Positions 21,901 to 29,538 of a stretch of DNA of 64,000 nucleotides are shown in pieces (positions within the stretch are counted from its first letter, which is position 1; each line of letters starts with the position of its first letter). The position numbers and the translations under genes were made by a program. The notes beneath the pieces are model-generated. The model saw only the letters and a program-made list of their open reading frames with translations. It did no database searches and was not told the origin of the DNA. This DNA is from Draconibacterium aestuarii. GTDB taxonomy: Bacteria; Bacteroidota; Bacteroidia; Bacteroidales; Prolixibacteraceae. The stretch spans positions 186,001 to 250,000 of the forward strand of contig JAPOHD010000012.1 of the NCBI GenBank assembly GCA_026671195.1. Reading direction: 5' to 3'.

Positions 21901-22371
21901 TTAGAGTACCACAATTTCGTCGTCGGCAGTGATTTTTTCGCAGTATTTGCATTTTAATGCAATGGGTGCTTCCGATATTACTTTAAAACAAGTGGTTACT
22001 ATTTCGTTGTTCGTAATACATTTCGGATTAAAACACTTCGCAATACCCACTATTTTGTCGGGAATAACTACAATTTTCTTTTCAACCACATCGTAATCCT
22101 TAATGATATTCAGTTTTGCGTGTGGTGCAATCATTGCAATTTTATTGATCTCATCATCTTCAAAAAACTTATCAGAAACTTTAATAATTGCTTTGGCACC
22201 CAGTTTTTTACTGTCAAGATTGGTGCCGAATGTTATCTGGTTTTCAATTTTATCCAATTTTAGAATTGAAATTACCTTAAATAAGTTTTTGGCAGGAATA
22301 TGGTCGATAACAGTGCCATCTTTAATAGCACTAACTTTCAGTTTTAATTTCTTTTTGCTATTCTCGTTCAT
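21901..22371 (-). CDS. pyrI: Aspartate carbamoyltransferase regulatory subunit
   Basis: PyrI binds CTP/ATP allosterically and joins catalytic trimers of PyrB into the dodecameric enzyme of pyrimidine biosynthesis. The 156 residues show the N-terminal nucleotide-binding domain (LKVSAIKDGTVIDHIPA, with the conserved IDHI segment) and the C-terminal zinc domain with Cys113, Cys118, Cys141 and Cys144, the same spacing as the E. coli zinc site. It starts 8 bp after the pyrB stop, so the pair is translated from one mRNA and closes with the hairpin at 21846. Confidence 0.96.
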   Translation of the reverse strand: MNENSKKKLKLKVSAIKDGTVIDHIPAKNLFKVISILKLDKIENQITFGTNLDSKKLGAKAIIKVSDKFFEDDEINKIAMIAPHAKLNIIKDYDVVEKKIVVIPDKIVGIAKCFNPKCITNNEIVTTCFKVISEAPIALKCKYCEKITADDEIVVL

Positions 22372-22379
22372 CGTAATAA

Positions 22380-23288
22380 TTATTTAAGGTTCATAACATG
22401 GGCAATAATTGCTTCGCGTGTATACATCCCGTTCAGTGCCTGTTCAAAATAGTAGGCTTTTTCGTTGTTGTCAACATCGGTGCTAATTTCGTTTACACGT
22501 GGCAGTGGGTGTAAAATTCTTACGTTGGGTTTGGTATTTTCAAGCATTGAATTTTTTAGGATATAAATGTTCCTTACCTTTTCGTATTCCATCGGATCAG
22601 AGAAACGTTCTTTTTGAACACGGGTCATATAAATAATATCGGCTTCGGAAATAATGTCGGTGAATTCTTCATGTTCGAAATAGCGAATTCCTTTCTCTTC
22701 GAGGTGATGTTTATAGGCGCGTGGCATTTGCAGAACCTGTGGAGAAATAAAGTTAAATATCGGGTTTTCAAATTCAGACATAGCTTGAAGCAGCGAGTGT
22801 ACAGTTCGTCCGTATTTCAGGTCGCCCACCATAAACAGATTCAGGTTGTCGAGTGTTCCTTGTGTTTTTAAAATAGAATATAAATCGAGCAGGGTTTGTG
22901 TTGGATGCTGGTTAGCGCCGTCGCCTGCATTAATTACCGGAACGCTGGAAACCTCAGCAGCATAACGTGCTGCACCTTCGAGAGGATGTCGCATTACAAT
23001 GAGGTCGGCATAGTTGCTCACCATTTTTATAGTGTCGTGTAAAGTCTCGCCTTTTGTTGCGCTCGAACTACCCGGATCGGCAAAACCAACTATTCGTCCC
23101 CCCAAACGACTGATGGCTGTTTCGAAACTTAAACGTGTTCGTGTTGATGGCTCAAAAAAAAGGGACGCAACTACTTTCCCCTTTAAGAGTTCCTGGTTTG
23201 GATTTGTTTCAAAATCAGCAGCCAGTTCCATAATTCTCAGATATTCTTCTTTTGTGAAATCTGTAATCGAAATTAAATCCTTCTTCAT
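22380..23288 (-). CDS. pyrB: Aspartate carbamoyltransferase catalytic subunit
   Basis: PyrB condenses carbamoyl phosphate and L-aspartate to N-carbamoyl-L-aspartate. The carbamoyl-phosphate loop [27 protein letters not shown] and HPLPRVNEI are all present; [14 protein letters not shown] marks the aspartate domain. The start at 23288 (302 residues, normal for the family) has TAAGGC a few bases upstream; an in-frame ATG at 23324 would add 12 residues and would lie directly behind a terminator-like hairpin. The leader between 23289 and about 23570 looks like a pyrBI attenuator and is described separately. Confidence 0.95.
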   Translation of the reverse strand: MKKDLISITDFTKEEYLRIMELAADFETNPNQELLKGKVVASLFFEPSTRTRLSFETAISRLGGRIVGFADPGSSSATKGETLHDTIKMVSNYADLIVMRHPLEGAARYAAEVSSVPVINAGDGANQHPTQTLLDLYSILKTQGTLDNLNLFMVGDLKYGRTVHSLLQAMSEFENPIFNFISPQVLQMPRAYKHHLEEKGIRYFEHEEFTDIISEADIIYMTRVQKERFSDPMEYEKVRNIYILKNSMLENTKPNVRILHPLPRVNEISTDVDNNEKAYYFEQALNGMYTREAIIAHVMNLK

Positions 23289-23324
23289 TGCCTTAAATAT
23301 TGATTTGTAGAATTTGAATGTCAT

Positions 23325-23400
23325 AAAAAAAGAAAACCAACATTTTTTTGAAATAAATGTTGGTTTTCAATAGATAGAAAAAAAAGTATTTGTTTTTTTC
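23325..23400 (-). promoter_or_regulatory. Putative transcription attenuator in the pyrBI leader
   Basis: On the minus strand, a run of eight T (23385-23378) is followed by a 14-bp hairpin (arms at 23355-23368 and 23332-23345, GAAAACCAACATTT type) and then seven T (23331-23325), 36 bases before the pyrB ATG at 23288. An open frame crosses the hairpin and stops at 23293, just before pyrB. E. coli pyrBI is controlled by exactly such an arrangement (U-rich pause, leader peptide, terminator). The alternative is a plain terminator for the gene ending at 23603. Confidence 0.5.
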
Positions 23401-23602
23401 AGAAAATGCGATTGCTTTAAAAAACTGTAAGATGCAATTTTCAGAAAATAGAACCTTCTTTATTAGGTTATTACAACCTATACGAAGAATACTGGATTGG
23501 AATATCACGCATTGCATCATGATTTCAAAAATAACTTGTTTCACTAATTTATCTTGAAAAATAGCCATCCTACTTATTAGCTTTTTATTAACACTACCAA
23601 GC

Positions 23603-24205
23603 CTAATTTAGTCTTTTAATTTTTACTCCATACAGGTCTTCAAAAATGGCCTGTACTTTTGAGGCTTCTGTTCTTCGGATAGTAAAAGTTAACTTACAAT
23701 CTTCTTGAAAATTGGTGTTAATAATGTTTATTGCCTCTTGTTTTGAAATTTGCATAACCGCATTTAATACATCATAACCAAACTGAAGTTCGAAAGTATT
23801 TTCTATAAGTTTTGATATGATTTCTGCGTTGTTTAAAGCTTCGATTGTGGAATTTTTGTAGGCGTTAATTAGTCCGCTAACACCAAGCAAAGTTCCCCCA
23901 AAATAACGGACAACAACTACCAGTATATTTGTTACTTCGTAACTTTGTAACTGTCCCAGAATTGGTTTTCCTGCCGTTGATGATGGTTCGCCATCGTCAT
24001 TTGCGCGTGTCTTTATTTCTTCGGTGCCCAATCGCCATGCATAACAGTGATGACGGGCGCTGTGGTGTTCTTTTTTTAGTTTCGTAATTATGTCTTTAAC
24101 CTCGTATTCGTTTGATAGAGGATAGGCATACGAATAAAATTTGCTGCCTTTGTCTTTAAAGTAACCGGTACTCTCTTTTTCTATGGTTTTGTATACGTCG
24201 TTCAT
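23603..24205 (-). CDS. IMPACT/YigZ family protein
   Basis: A 200-residue cytoplasmic protein of the conserved YigZ/IMPACT family, whose eukaryotic members bind the GCN1 translation-stress factor and whose bacterial role is unsettled. The family signature is clear: SKFYSYAYPL near the N-terminus, HHSARHHCYAWRLG, NDDGEPSSTAGKPILGQL and VVVVRYFGGTLLGVSGLINAYKNS, followed by the C-terminal DUF1949-like ferredoxin-fold domain. Its ATG overlaps the stop of the upstream permease gene by one base (TAATG), implying translational coupling. Confidence 0.92.
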   Translation of the reverse strand: MNDVYKTIEKESTGYFKDKGSKFYSYAYPLSNEYEVKDIITKLKKEHHSARHHCYAWRLGTEEIKTRANDDGEPSSTAGKPILGQLQSYEVTNILVVVVRYFGGTLLGVSGLINAYKNSTIEALNNAEIISKLIENTFELQFGYDVLNAVMQISKQEAINIINTNFQEDCKLTFTIRRTEASKVQAIFEDLYGVKIKRLN

Positions 24206-25059
24206 TACAGTAATAAATAGAGGCTGAGTATTGCCAAAACAATGCCCGCAAAGTTAATCTTATTCAGCTTTTCATTAAAAAGTAAAGTGCCTAAAAGTGT
24301 GGTAAAGGCAACAATCGACATGTTATTAAGTGCAAAAACAAGCGAACTATCCATATGGGTTTTATTTAAGGCGTTCATGAAAAAATAGAGCGATCCGAAG
24401 TTGGCAACACCCAGCAAAATACCTAATAGTAGGGTAGGAGTTTGAAAATTAAACTTTTTACTTTTTGTGAATGCTGAGAAGAAAATTCCACATAAAAAGG
24501 CCACAAAAAATACTACGGTGGTGTAAAGTGTTACTTCGTTTTCAGAAATTTTTACTGCCTGAACGTATTTAACTATGGAATCGACCAAACCGCTTCCCAA
24601 AAAGATCAGCAAGGGAAGAATAACGAATAACAGGTTCGTTTTTTTTACGTTTTTCTTGTAAACCGTTAATAAAACTGCAATTGTAGCAGTTCCTAAACCG
24701 ATATATTTTAATGTTGAAATGTGTTCGTTAAAATAAATAAGCGAAAAAAGTACAGGAAATACCAACGATAATTTGTTGGCAAGCGTGGTTACTGTAATTC
24801 CTGCTTTCTGTGATGAATGGCCAATTAAATAAAACATTAGAATAAACAGTATTCCGAGAATGATTCCAAAAGGTAGCCAATGGATTGAGCTTTCCACTAA
24901 TCCGGTTTTGAACGGATGGAACAACATAAGCCCTAATATTGTTGCAGTCAGGTAATTGTATGTGATTAAAGTAGAAAGTTTACAATTGTAATTTTTTGCA
25001 ATCCGGAATGTCACATAAATCATCGTGGACGAAAGGATACTGAAAATAAGATGTGCCAT
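24205..25059 (-). CDS. DMT superfamily (EamA-like) permease
   Basis: A 284-residue integral membrane protein with about ten hydrophobic helices in two homologous halves, as in EamA/drug-metabolite transporters. Examples are LIFSILSSTMIYVTFRIA at the start and FAGIVLAILSLYLLL at the end; the segment TLANKLSLVFPVLFSLIYF...EHISTLKYIGLGTATIAVLL matches the inner repeat of the family. Substrate unknown. It is coupled by overlap to the IMPACT-family gene. Confidence 0.85.
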   Translation of the reverse strand: MAHLIFSILSSTMIYVTFRIAKNYNCKLSTLITYNYLTATILGLMLFHPFKTGLVESSIHWLPFGIILGILFILMFYLIGHSSQKAGITVTTLANKLSLVFPVLFSLIYFNEHISTLKYIGLGTATIAVLLTVYKKNVKKTNLLFVILPLLIFLGSGLVDSIVKYVQAVKISENEVTLYTTVVFFVAFLCGIFFSAFTKSKKFNFQTPTLLLGILLGVANFGSLYFFMNALNKTHMDSSLVFALNNMSIVAFTTLLGTLLFNEKLNKINFAGIVLAILSLYLLL

Positions 25060-25072
25060 ATTATTGCATAAA

Positions 25073-25099
25073 AAAGGCAGACTTTACAGGTCTGCCTTT
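25073..25099 (-). terminator. dnaA terminator
   Basis: AAAGGCAGAC pairs with GTCTGCCTTT over a 7-base loop and is followed on the minus strand by a T-run. It begins 4 bp after the dnaA stop. Confidence 0.85.
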
Positions 25100-25102
25100 A
25101 TA

Positions 25103-26530
25103 TTACATTTTTAATTTCTTTTCTATGTCTTCTACAAATTGCCTGAAGTTTTTGTCGGTATCTTTTAAGTTGTTTACCGTTTTGCAAGCGTGTAATACAG
25201 TTGCATGATCTTTACTTCCAATTTGTGCGCCAATGCTGGCGAGCGAATATTTCGTTAAACTTTTTGAGAAGTACATGGCAATCTGGCGTGCCTGTACAAT
25301 TTCGCGTTTACGTGTTTTTGCCTGAAGCGCATCAACCGGCATGCTAAAGTAATCGCAAACTACTTTTGAAATGTATTCGATCGAAAGTTCGCGTTTTGAG
25401 TTTTTAACCAACTTAGTTATCAACTTGGCTGCCAGTTCAAGCGTTATTTCACGTTTGTTCAACATCGACTGTGCCAATAAGGAAACGAGTGCACCTTCCA
25501 GTTCGCGCACATTATTGGTTACGTGTGATGCAATATATTCCAATACTTCATCAGAAAGTGAAATTCCGTCTTTATATACTTTACGACGCAGAATTTCCAT
25601 GCGTGTTTCAAAATCAGGCGTTTGCAAGTCTGCTGTTAATCCCCATTTGAAACGCGATAACAACCTTTGCTCCATTCCTTTCAATTCGATAGGCGGTTTG
25701 TCTGATGTTAGAATCAGCTGCTTGCCCATTTGATGCAAATGATTGAAGATATGGAAAAACGTCTCCTGAGTTTTTTCTTTTCCGGCAAATTCATGTACAT
25801 CGTCTAGTATCAGCACATCTACCATCTGGTAGAAATGCAAAAAATCATTACGATTATTATTACGCGTAGCTTCAGTAAACTGAGTTTGAAACTTATTTGC
25901 ATTTACATATAATACAACCTTGTCAGGGAAACGTTCTTTAACTTCGATCCCAATTGCCTGCGAAAGATGCGTTTTCCCCAGTCCGGAGTTTCCGTATATC
26001 ATTAAGGGATTAAAAGCAGTTCCACCCGGATTTTGCGAAACAGCATAACCGGCACTTCTGGCCAGACGATTACAATCGCCTTCCACATAATTCTCAAACG
26101 TATTGTCTGGTTTTAATTGTGGATCGATTTGTAACTTTTGAATTCCCGGAATAATAAACGGGTTTTTAATGGTGGCCTTTTCTTCAGCTCTAAAAGGCAC
26201 CGTTAAAGGCTTATTTTGAATTTTGTTGTTGTTATTTGTCGGATAACTAACCGTGTATGGTTCACTACTATTCTTATTGCTAAGAACTACATTGTATTCA
26301 AGTTTTGCTCCGGCGCCTAAAACCATACGTAGAGTTTTTCGCAAAATGTCGATAAACTGTTCTTCCAGATATTCATAGAAGAAAGCGCTTGGCACTTGAA
26401 TTGTTAATACTTTGTTTTCTAATTTAACCGGTTCTATTGGTTCAAACCAAGTTTTAAAGCTGCTGTTAGGAACGTTATCTCTGATAACGTTGAGGCATTT
26501 TTCCCATGCAGATTTGTATTCGTTACTCAT
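25103..26530 (-). CDS. dnaA: Chromosomal replication initiator protein DnaA
   Basis: DnaA binds DnaA boxes at oriC and opens the duplex in its ATP form. The 475 residues show domain I (about 1-85, WEKCLNVIRDNVPNSSFKTWF), a linker, the AAA+ domain with Walker A GNSGLGKTH (180-188), Walker B VLILDDVHEF, sensor I ILTSDKPP, the Arg-finger region RLLSRFKWGL, and domain IV with IGSKDHATVLHACKTV, the DNA-contacting signature. Length is typical. Its neighbours are not dnaN or gyrB, so gene order does not mark the origin. Confidence 0.98.
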   Translation of the reverse strand: MSNEYKSAWEKCLNVIRDNVPNSSFKTWFEPIEPVKLENKVLTIQVPSAFFYEYLEEQFIDILRKTLRMVLGAGAKLEYNVVLSNKNSSEPYTVSYPTNNNNKIQNKPLTVPFRAEEKATIKNPFIIPGIQKLQIDPQLKPDNTFENYVEGDCNRLARSAGYAVSQNPGGTAFNPLMIYGNSGLGKTHLSQAIGIEVKERFPDKVVLYVNANKFQTQFTEATRNNNRNDFLHFYQMVDVLILDDVHEFAGKEKTQETFFHIFNHLHQMGKQLILTSDKPPIELKGMEQRLLSRFKWGLTADLQTPDFETRMEILRRKVYKDGISLSDEVLEYIASHVTNNVRELEGALVSLLAQSMLNKREITLELAAKLITKLVKNSKRELSIEYISKVVCDYFSMPVDALQAKTRKREIVQARQIAMYFSKSLTKYSLASIGAQIGSKDHATVLHACKTVNNLKDTDKNFRQFVEDIEKKLKM

Positions 26531-26817
26531 TTAAAATTGCTGGATAATCGAGGTTCTACAAAAATTTCCTAGTGGTATTCCGAGAACAAAATTTGCGAAA
26601 AAAAAGTGAAAAAAAAAATCACCAAACTATTGTTAATATCTTTATTTTCTTAGTGGTTTCTTTTTCAGCTGTTTAACACGTGATTTTTTTGTAATATTTT
26701 TAAGTGGCTCACAGTCAGAACGTTGTCTTCAATGCCTTGATACGTAAGGCAATAACTGGTAGGTAGTGGTTGGGCTATTCGTTTTAATGGGTGTAATTAT
26801 CTATCATTAGGTATTAA
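26531..26817. other. Intergenic region upstream of dnaA
   Basis: A 287-bp AT-rich gap. I looked for an origin and found only one partial DnaA box (TTATCCA on the minus strand at 26540-26546) and a small inverted repeat TGCCTT/AAGGCA at 26733-26751, so I do not call oriC. A candidate dnaA promoter lies at 26559-26590. Confidence 0.4.
26559..26590 (-). promoter_or_regulatory. Candidate dnaA promoter
   Basis: On the minus strand TTTG (26590-26587) is followed after 20 bp by AATTTTTG (26566-26559), one base off the Bacteroidota -7 consensus TAnnTTTG. Transcription would start about 20-25 bp before the dnaA ATG. Confidence 0.4.
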
Positions 26818-28071
26818 TTACCTGATGGATTTTAATGCTTTTTCTAATTTTATCAACCGTCCGTTTTTAAATGCGACTATACTTGATTCAGGAAATTGTT
26901 TCCTTATTGATTGGTGTAATTCTTCAATTTCAGAATAGAGACTGGTTGATCCAATTAAGTATGAATACACACCATTGGATAAATATTCTTCTACATCTTT
27001 TAAATTAAAAAACACATCACTCTTTGTATCAACTTTTGTTTTGGATGAAACAAGATGTACTTTAAAGATGATGTTTTTGTCCGATGCATCGTCTTTTGTA
27101 TTAATGTAAACTTCTTTCCCAAAATCCATGGCTGAGAATTTAAGATAACGTTTTGGATTTTGTTGCATATCGGCAATCAGAAAGGCCATATTTTCTGCCA
27201 GTGAATTAATTGAGTTATATAATTCCGGATCGTTTAAAAGTAAACCCGCTGTTCCTTCGTCGTTGTTTAGTTTTTCGAGGATCAGAATAATTTGGTTCGA
27301 AGCTTCGGTTAGGTTTTCAAGCATTGGCGAAACAGATATATTAGATAATGTATCACTAAAAGCACTTAAATTCTGCATAATGTTATCCAGATTGTGGGCG
27401 TTGGCTTTTAATACTGTTGTAAGTTGGTTTGTGTTCGAGAAAATACTTTTTATAGTATCTTTTTGTGTGGTCATTAAATCCTGGAGTTCTGCGGTGGTTG
27501 CCTCCATATTATCCATGGTTTTATTAAAGCTCCTAAAACTGGCAGTTAGATTATCACGGGCATCTTCATTTAATATTACTGTCAGCACGGTTATTGCCGA
27601 ATCAACTGTACTCAGCAATTCTTCTGCTTTCGATTTTAAAGGAAGCACCTGCATACTCACCTGTTCTTTTAAATCTTGTTCAACTTCACCGGGAATGGTG
27701 TCGTTACTCAGGTAAAAATTTTTTTCGTTGCTGAAATTAATTTTTATGGCACGTGTTCCCATTATGTCGCTGCTTACAATTTGAGCGACAGAATTGCGTG
27801 GAATTCGAAAATCGGAATTCACAGAAAATGTAACAATCAGCCGGCCACTATTGTCGGGGGCAAAGTTAATATTGCTAACCTGGCCTACCTGGAATCCGTT
27901 TAGTGTCACCTTGGCCGATTTTGCCAATCCGTCTATCCGGTTATAAACCACGTGATAGTAATCACTTCTTTTGAAAATATCATTTCCTTTAAGGTAGCTT
28001 AAGCCCCATATTAATACAGTTAGAGAAAATACGATTAAAAGTCCGAGTCGAGTGAATTTTGATAATCTCAT
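26818..28071 (-). CDS. MlaD/MCE-domain protein
   Basis: Likely the substrate-binding subunit of a phospholipid-trafficking (Mla-type) system, anchored in the inner membrane and facing the periplasm. From the ATG at 28071 the 417 residues have one N-terminal helix (RLGLLIVFSLTVLIWGLSYL), an MCE domain (about 30-115, VVYNRIDGLAKSAKVTLNG, GQVSNINFAPD), then a long helical region with ELLSTVDSAITVL and repeated NL-x-x-I motifs as in MCE tails, and a short C-terminal domain. A 5-codon longer start at 28086 is possible. The permease and ATPase partners are not in the window. Confidence 0.88.
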   Translation of the reverse strand: MRLSKFTRLGLLIVFSLTVLIWGLSYLKGNDIFKRSDYYHVVYNRIDGLAKSAKVTLNGFQVGQVSNINFAPDNSGRLIVTFSVNSDFRIPRNSVAQIVSSDIMGTRAIKINFSNEKNFYLSNDTIPGEVEQDLKEQVSMQVLPLKSKAEELLSTVDSAITVLTVILNEDARDNLTASFRSFNKTMDNMEATTAELQDLMTTQKDTIKSIFSNTNQLTTVLKANAHNLDNIMQNLSAFSDTLSNISVSPMLENLTEASNQIILILEKLNNDEGTAGLLLNDPELYNSINSLAENMAFLIADMQQNPKRYLKFSAMDFGKEVYINTKDDASDKNIIFKVHLVSSKTKVDTKSDVFFNLKDVEEYLSNGVYSYLIGSTSLYSEIEELHQSIRKQFPESSIVAFKNGRLIKLEKALKSIR

Positions 28072-28121
28072 TGTCGAAAAATACAATTTTTAATGTAAAA
28101 GTAGATAATTCAGCCTTTTTT

Positions 28122-29324
28122 TTACCTTTTCTTCATTATGTTTTTTACAGAAATTAACTTCTGGTTTTCGAATGCGACAACAAAAGAATTTTCAAATTTA
28201 TTACTGATTCTTTTTTTCTCGTCATCGGCTTTTTCCAGCGAATCGAATTTGCCTGAATAATATCGGCTGATATTCCCTGCATCAATCCGAAAAATATCTT
28301 TTTCGCCTTTAAAGTTATCCGGAGTAGGCTCCAGTTTCTTTTTTAAGGCCATAATTTGTACCGAAAAATATAGCTCAGGATTCGGTTTGGGTGGCTCAAT
28401 ATTGGTAGGATTTTCCGTTTCGTTTATTTCTGTTTTAATTTGTAAAGGTTGAACGCTGGCTTCAATTGTGTTTTTTTCAATTACGGGTACTGGATTTTCG
28501 TTGGTTACCAAAATGAATTTACTTTTTTCTTCAATTTCGCTTTTGTACACGGTAAATGCCTGGTAAATGGCCAGAGCCAGATTTGTTTTTCCTGTATCGC
28601 TTTGCAGATAATTTCTTTCGTTGGTATGGCTTAAAAAACCGGTTTCGATAAGTACGCTGGGCATGGTAGTTCTTCGTAGTACCAGGAATCCTGCCATTTT
28701 TACACTTCTGTCAATACGTTTTGCATAGTTGCGAAACTGGTTTTGTATATTCGAAGCAAACATCACACTTTGTTCCTGAAATTCTTCCTGCATGGTTTCA
28801 AACATGATATACGACTCTGGTTGATTCGGATCAAATCCTTCGTAGGTTGTATTGTAATCGTCTTCCAGTAAAATAACGGCGTTTTCTTTTTTTGCCACCT
28901 CCAGGTTGTCGTTGTTACGGTGAAGTCCCAAAACAAATGTTTCTGTTCCCTGAACTGATTTAACATCTACTGCATTCACATGAATGGAAATAAAAAGGTC
29001 GGCTTCGTTTTTATTGGCAATTTCTGCTCGTTTATGTAAAGGAATAAATATGTCGTTGCTGCGCGTGTATACCACCTTAATGTCGGGAAAGTTGCTTTTT
29101 ATGTCGTTCCCCAGTTTTAACGCAATGTCCAGAACAATATCTTTTTCACGGGCGTTTCCAACAGACGCACCAAAATCCTTCCCTCCGTGTCCGGGATCAA
29201 TCACCACTACCGAAATTTTTGAGTTATCTTTTTTAGCAGGCCTCTCTGGAATACACTGCCCCGCCAGATACCCCATAATAAAGGTGATTGTTAACAATGA
29301 TGAGTAAATAATTCTTCTGTTCAT
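28122..29324 (-). CDS. N-acetylmuramoyl-L-alanine amidase with SPOR-like C-terminus
   Basis: It cleaves the amide bond between muramic acid and the stem peptide, acting in the periplasm at division or remodelling. The 400 residues begin with a signal anchor (about 1-22). The Amidase_3 zinc site is complete: VVIDPGHGGKDFGA (His), REKDIVLDIAL (Glu), ISIHVNAVD (His) and VLIETGFLSHTNE (catalytic Glu). After a proline-rich linker, residues about 310-400 look like a SPOR peptidoglycan-binding domain (YFSVQIMALKKK...YYSGKFDSLEKADDEKKR). The MlaD gene follows 50 bp downstream, so both envelope genes are probably in one operon. Confidence 0.92.
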   Translation of the reverse strand: MNRRIIYSSLLTITFIMGYLAGQCIPERPAKKDNSKISVVVIDPGHGGKDFGASVGNAREKDIVLDIALKLGNDIKSNFPDIKVVYTRSNDIFIPLHKRAEIANKNEADLFISIHVNAVDVKSVQGTETFVLGLHRNNDNLEVAKKENAVILLEDDYNTTYEGFDPNQPESYIMFETMQEEFQEQSVMFASNIQNQFRNYAKRIDRSVKMAGFLVLRRTTMPSVLIETGFLSHTNERNYLQSDTGKTNLALAIYQAFTVYKSEIEEKSKFILVTNENPVPVIEKNTIEASVQPLQIKTEINETENPTNIEPPKPNPELYFSVQIMALKKKLEPTPDNFKGEKDIFRIDAGNISRYYSGKFDSLEKADDEKKRISNKFENSFVVAFENQKLISVKNIMKKR

Positions 29325-29495
29325 TTTCGCTTTGTACTTCTAAATACCTTATATAAACACACCAAATAGTTTCATTATTATATTTATTGCATTTATTTTT
29401 GGTGCCAAATATCCATATATACAGGTTAATATCGTAAAAATATAAATATTAGAAAGATTTTACATTTATTAGTGCAATAGTAAAGCCCATATTTC

Positions 29496-29503
29496 TATTT
29501 TTG
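29496..29503 (+). promoter_or_regulatory. Candidate -7 element of the LptD-like gene
   Basis: TATTTTTG fits the Bacteroidota -7 consensus TAnnTTTG and lies 36 bp before the TTG start at 29539. The -33 element is weak. Confidence 0.45.
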
Positions 29504-29538
29504 TCGAGCCAGTGTAAGGTTGAAACTCATAAAATATT

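Noticed and set aside
23293-23568. 91-codon minus-strand frame upstream of pyrB as a real protein
   Set aside because: It passes through the hairpin and T-runs and looks like leader sequence. If translated it would be part of the attenuator rather than a free protein.
26531-26817. Chromosome origin (oriC) next to dnaA
   Set aside because: Only one partial DnaA box was found and no cluster; dnaN, gyrB and recF are not adjacent. In many Bacteroidota the origin is not beside dnaA.
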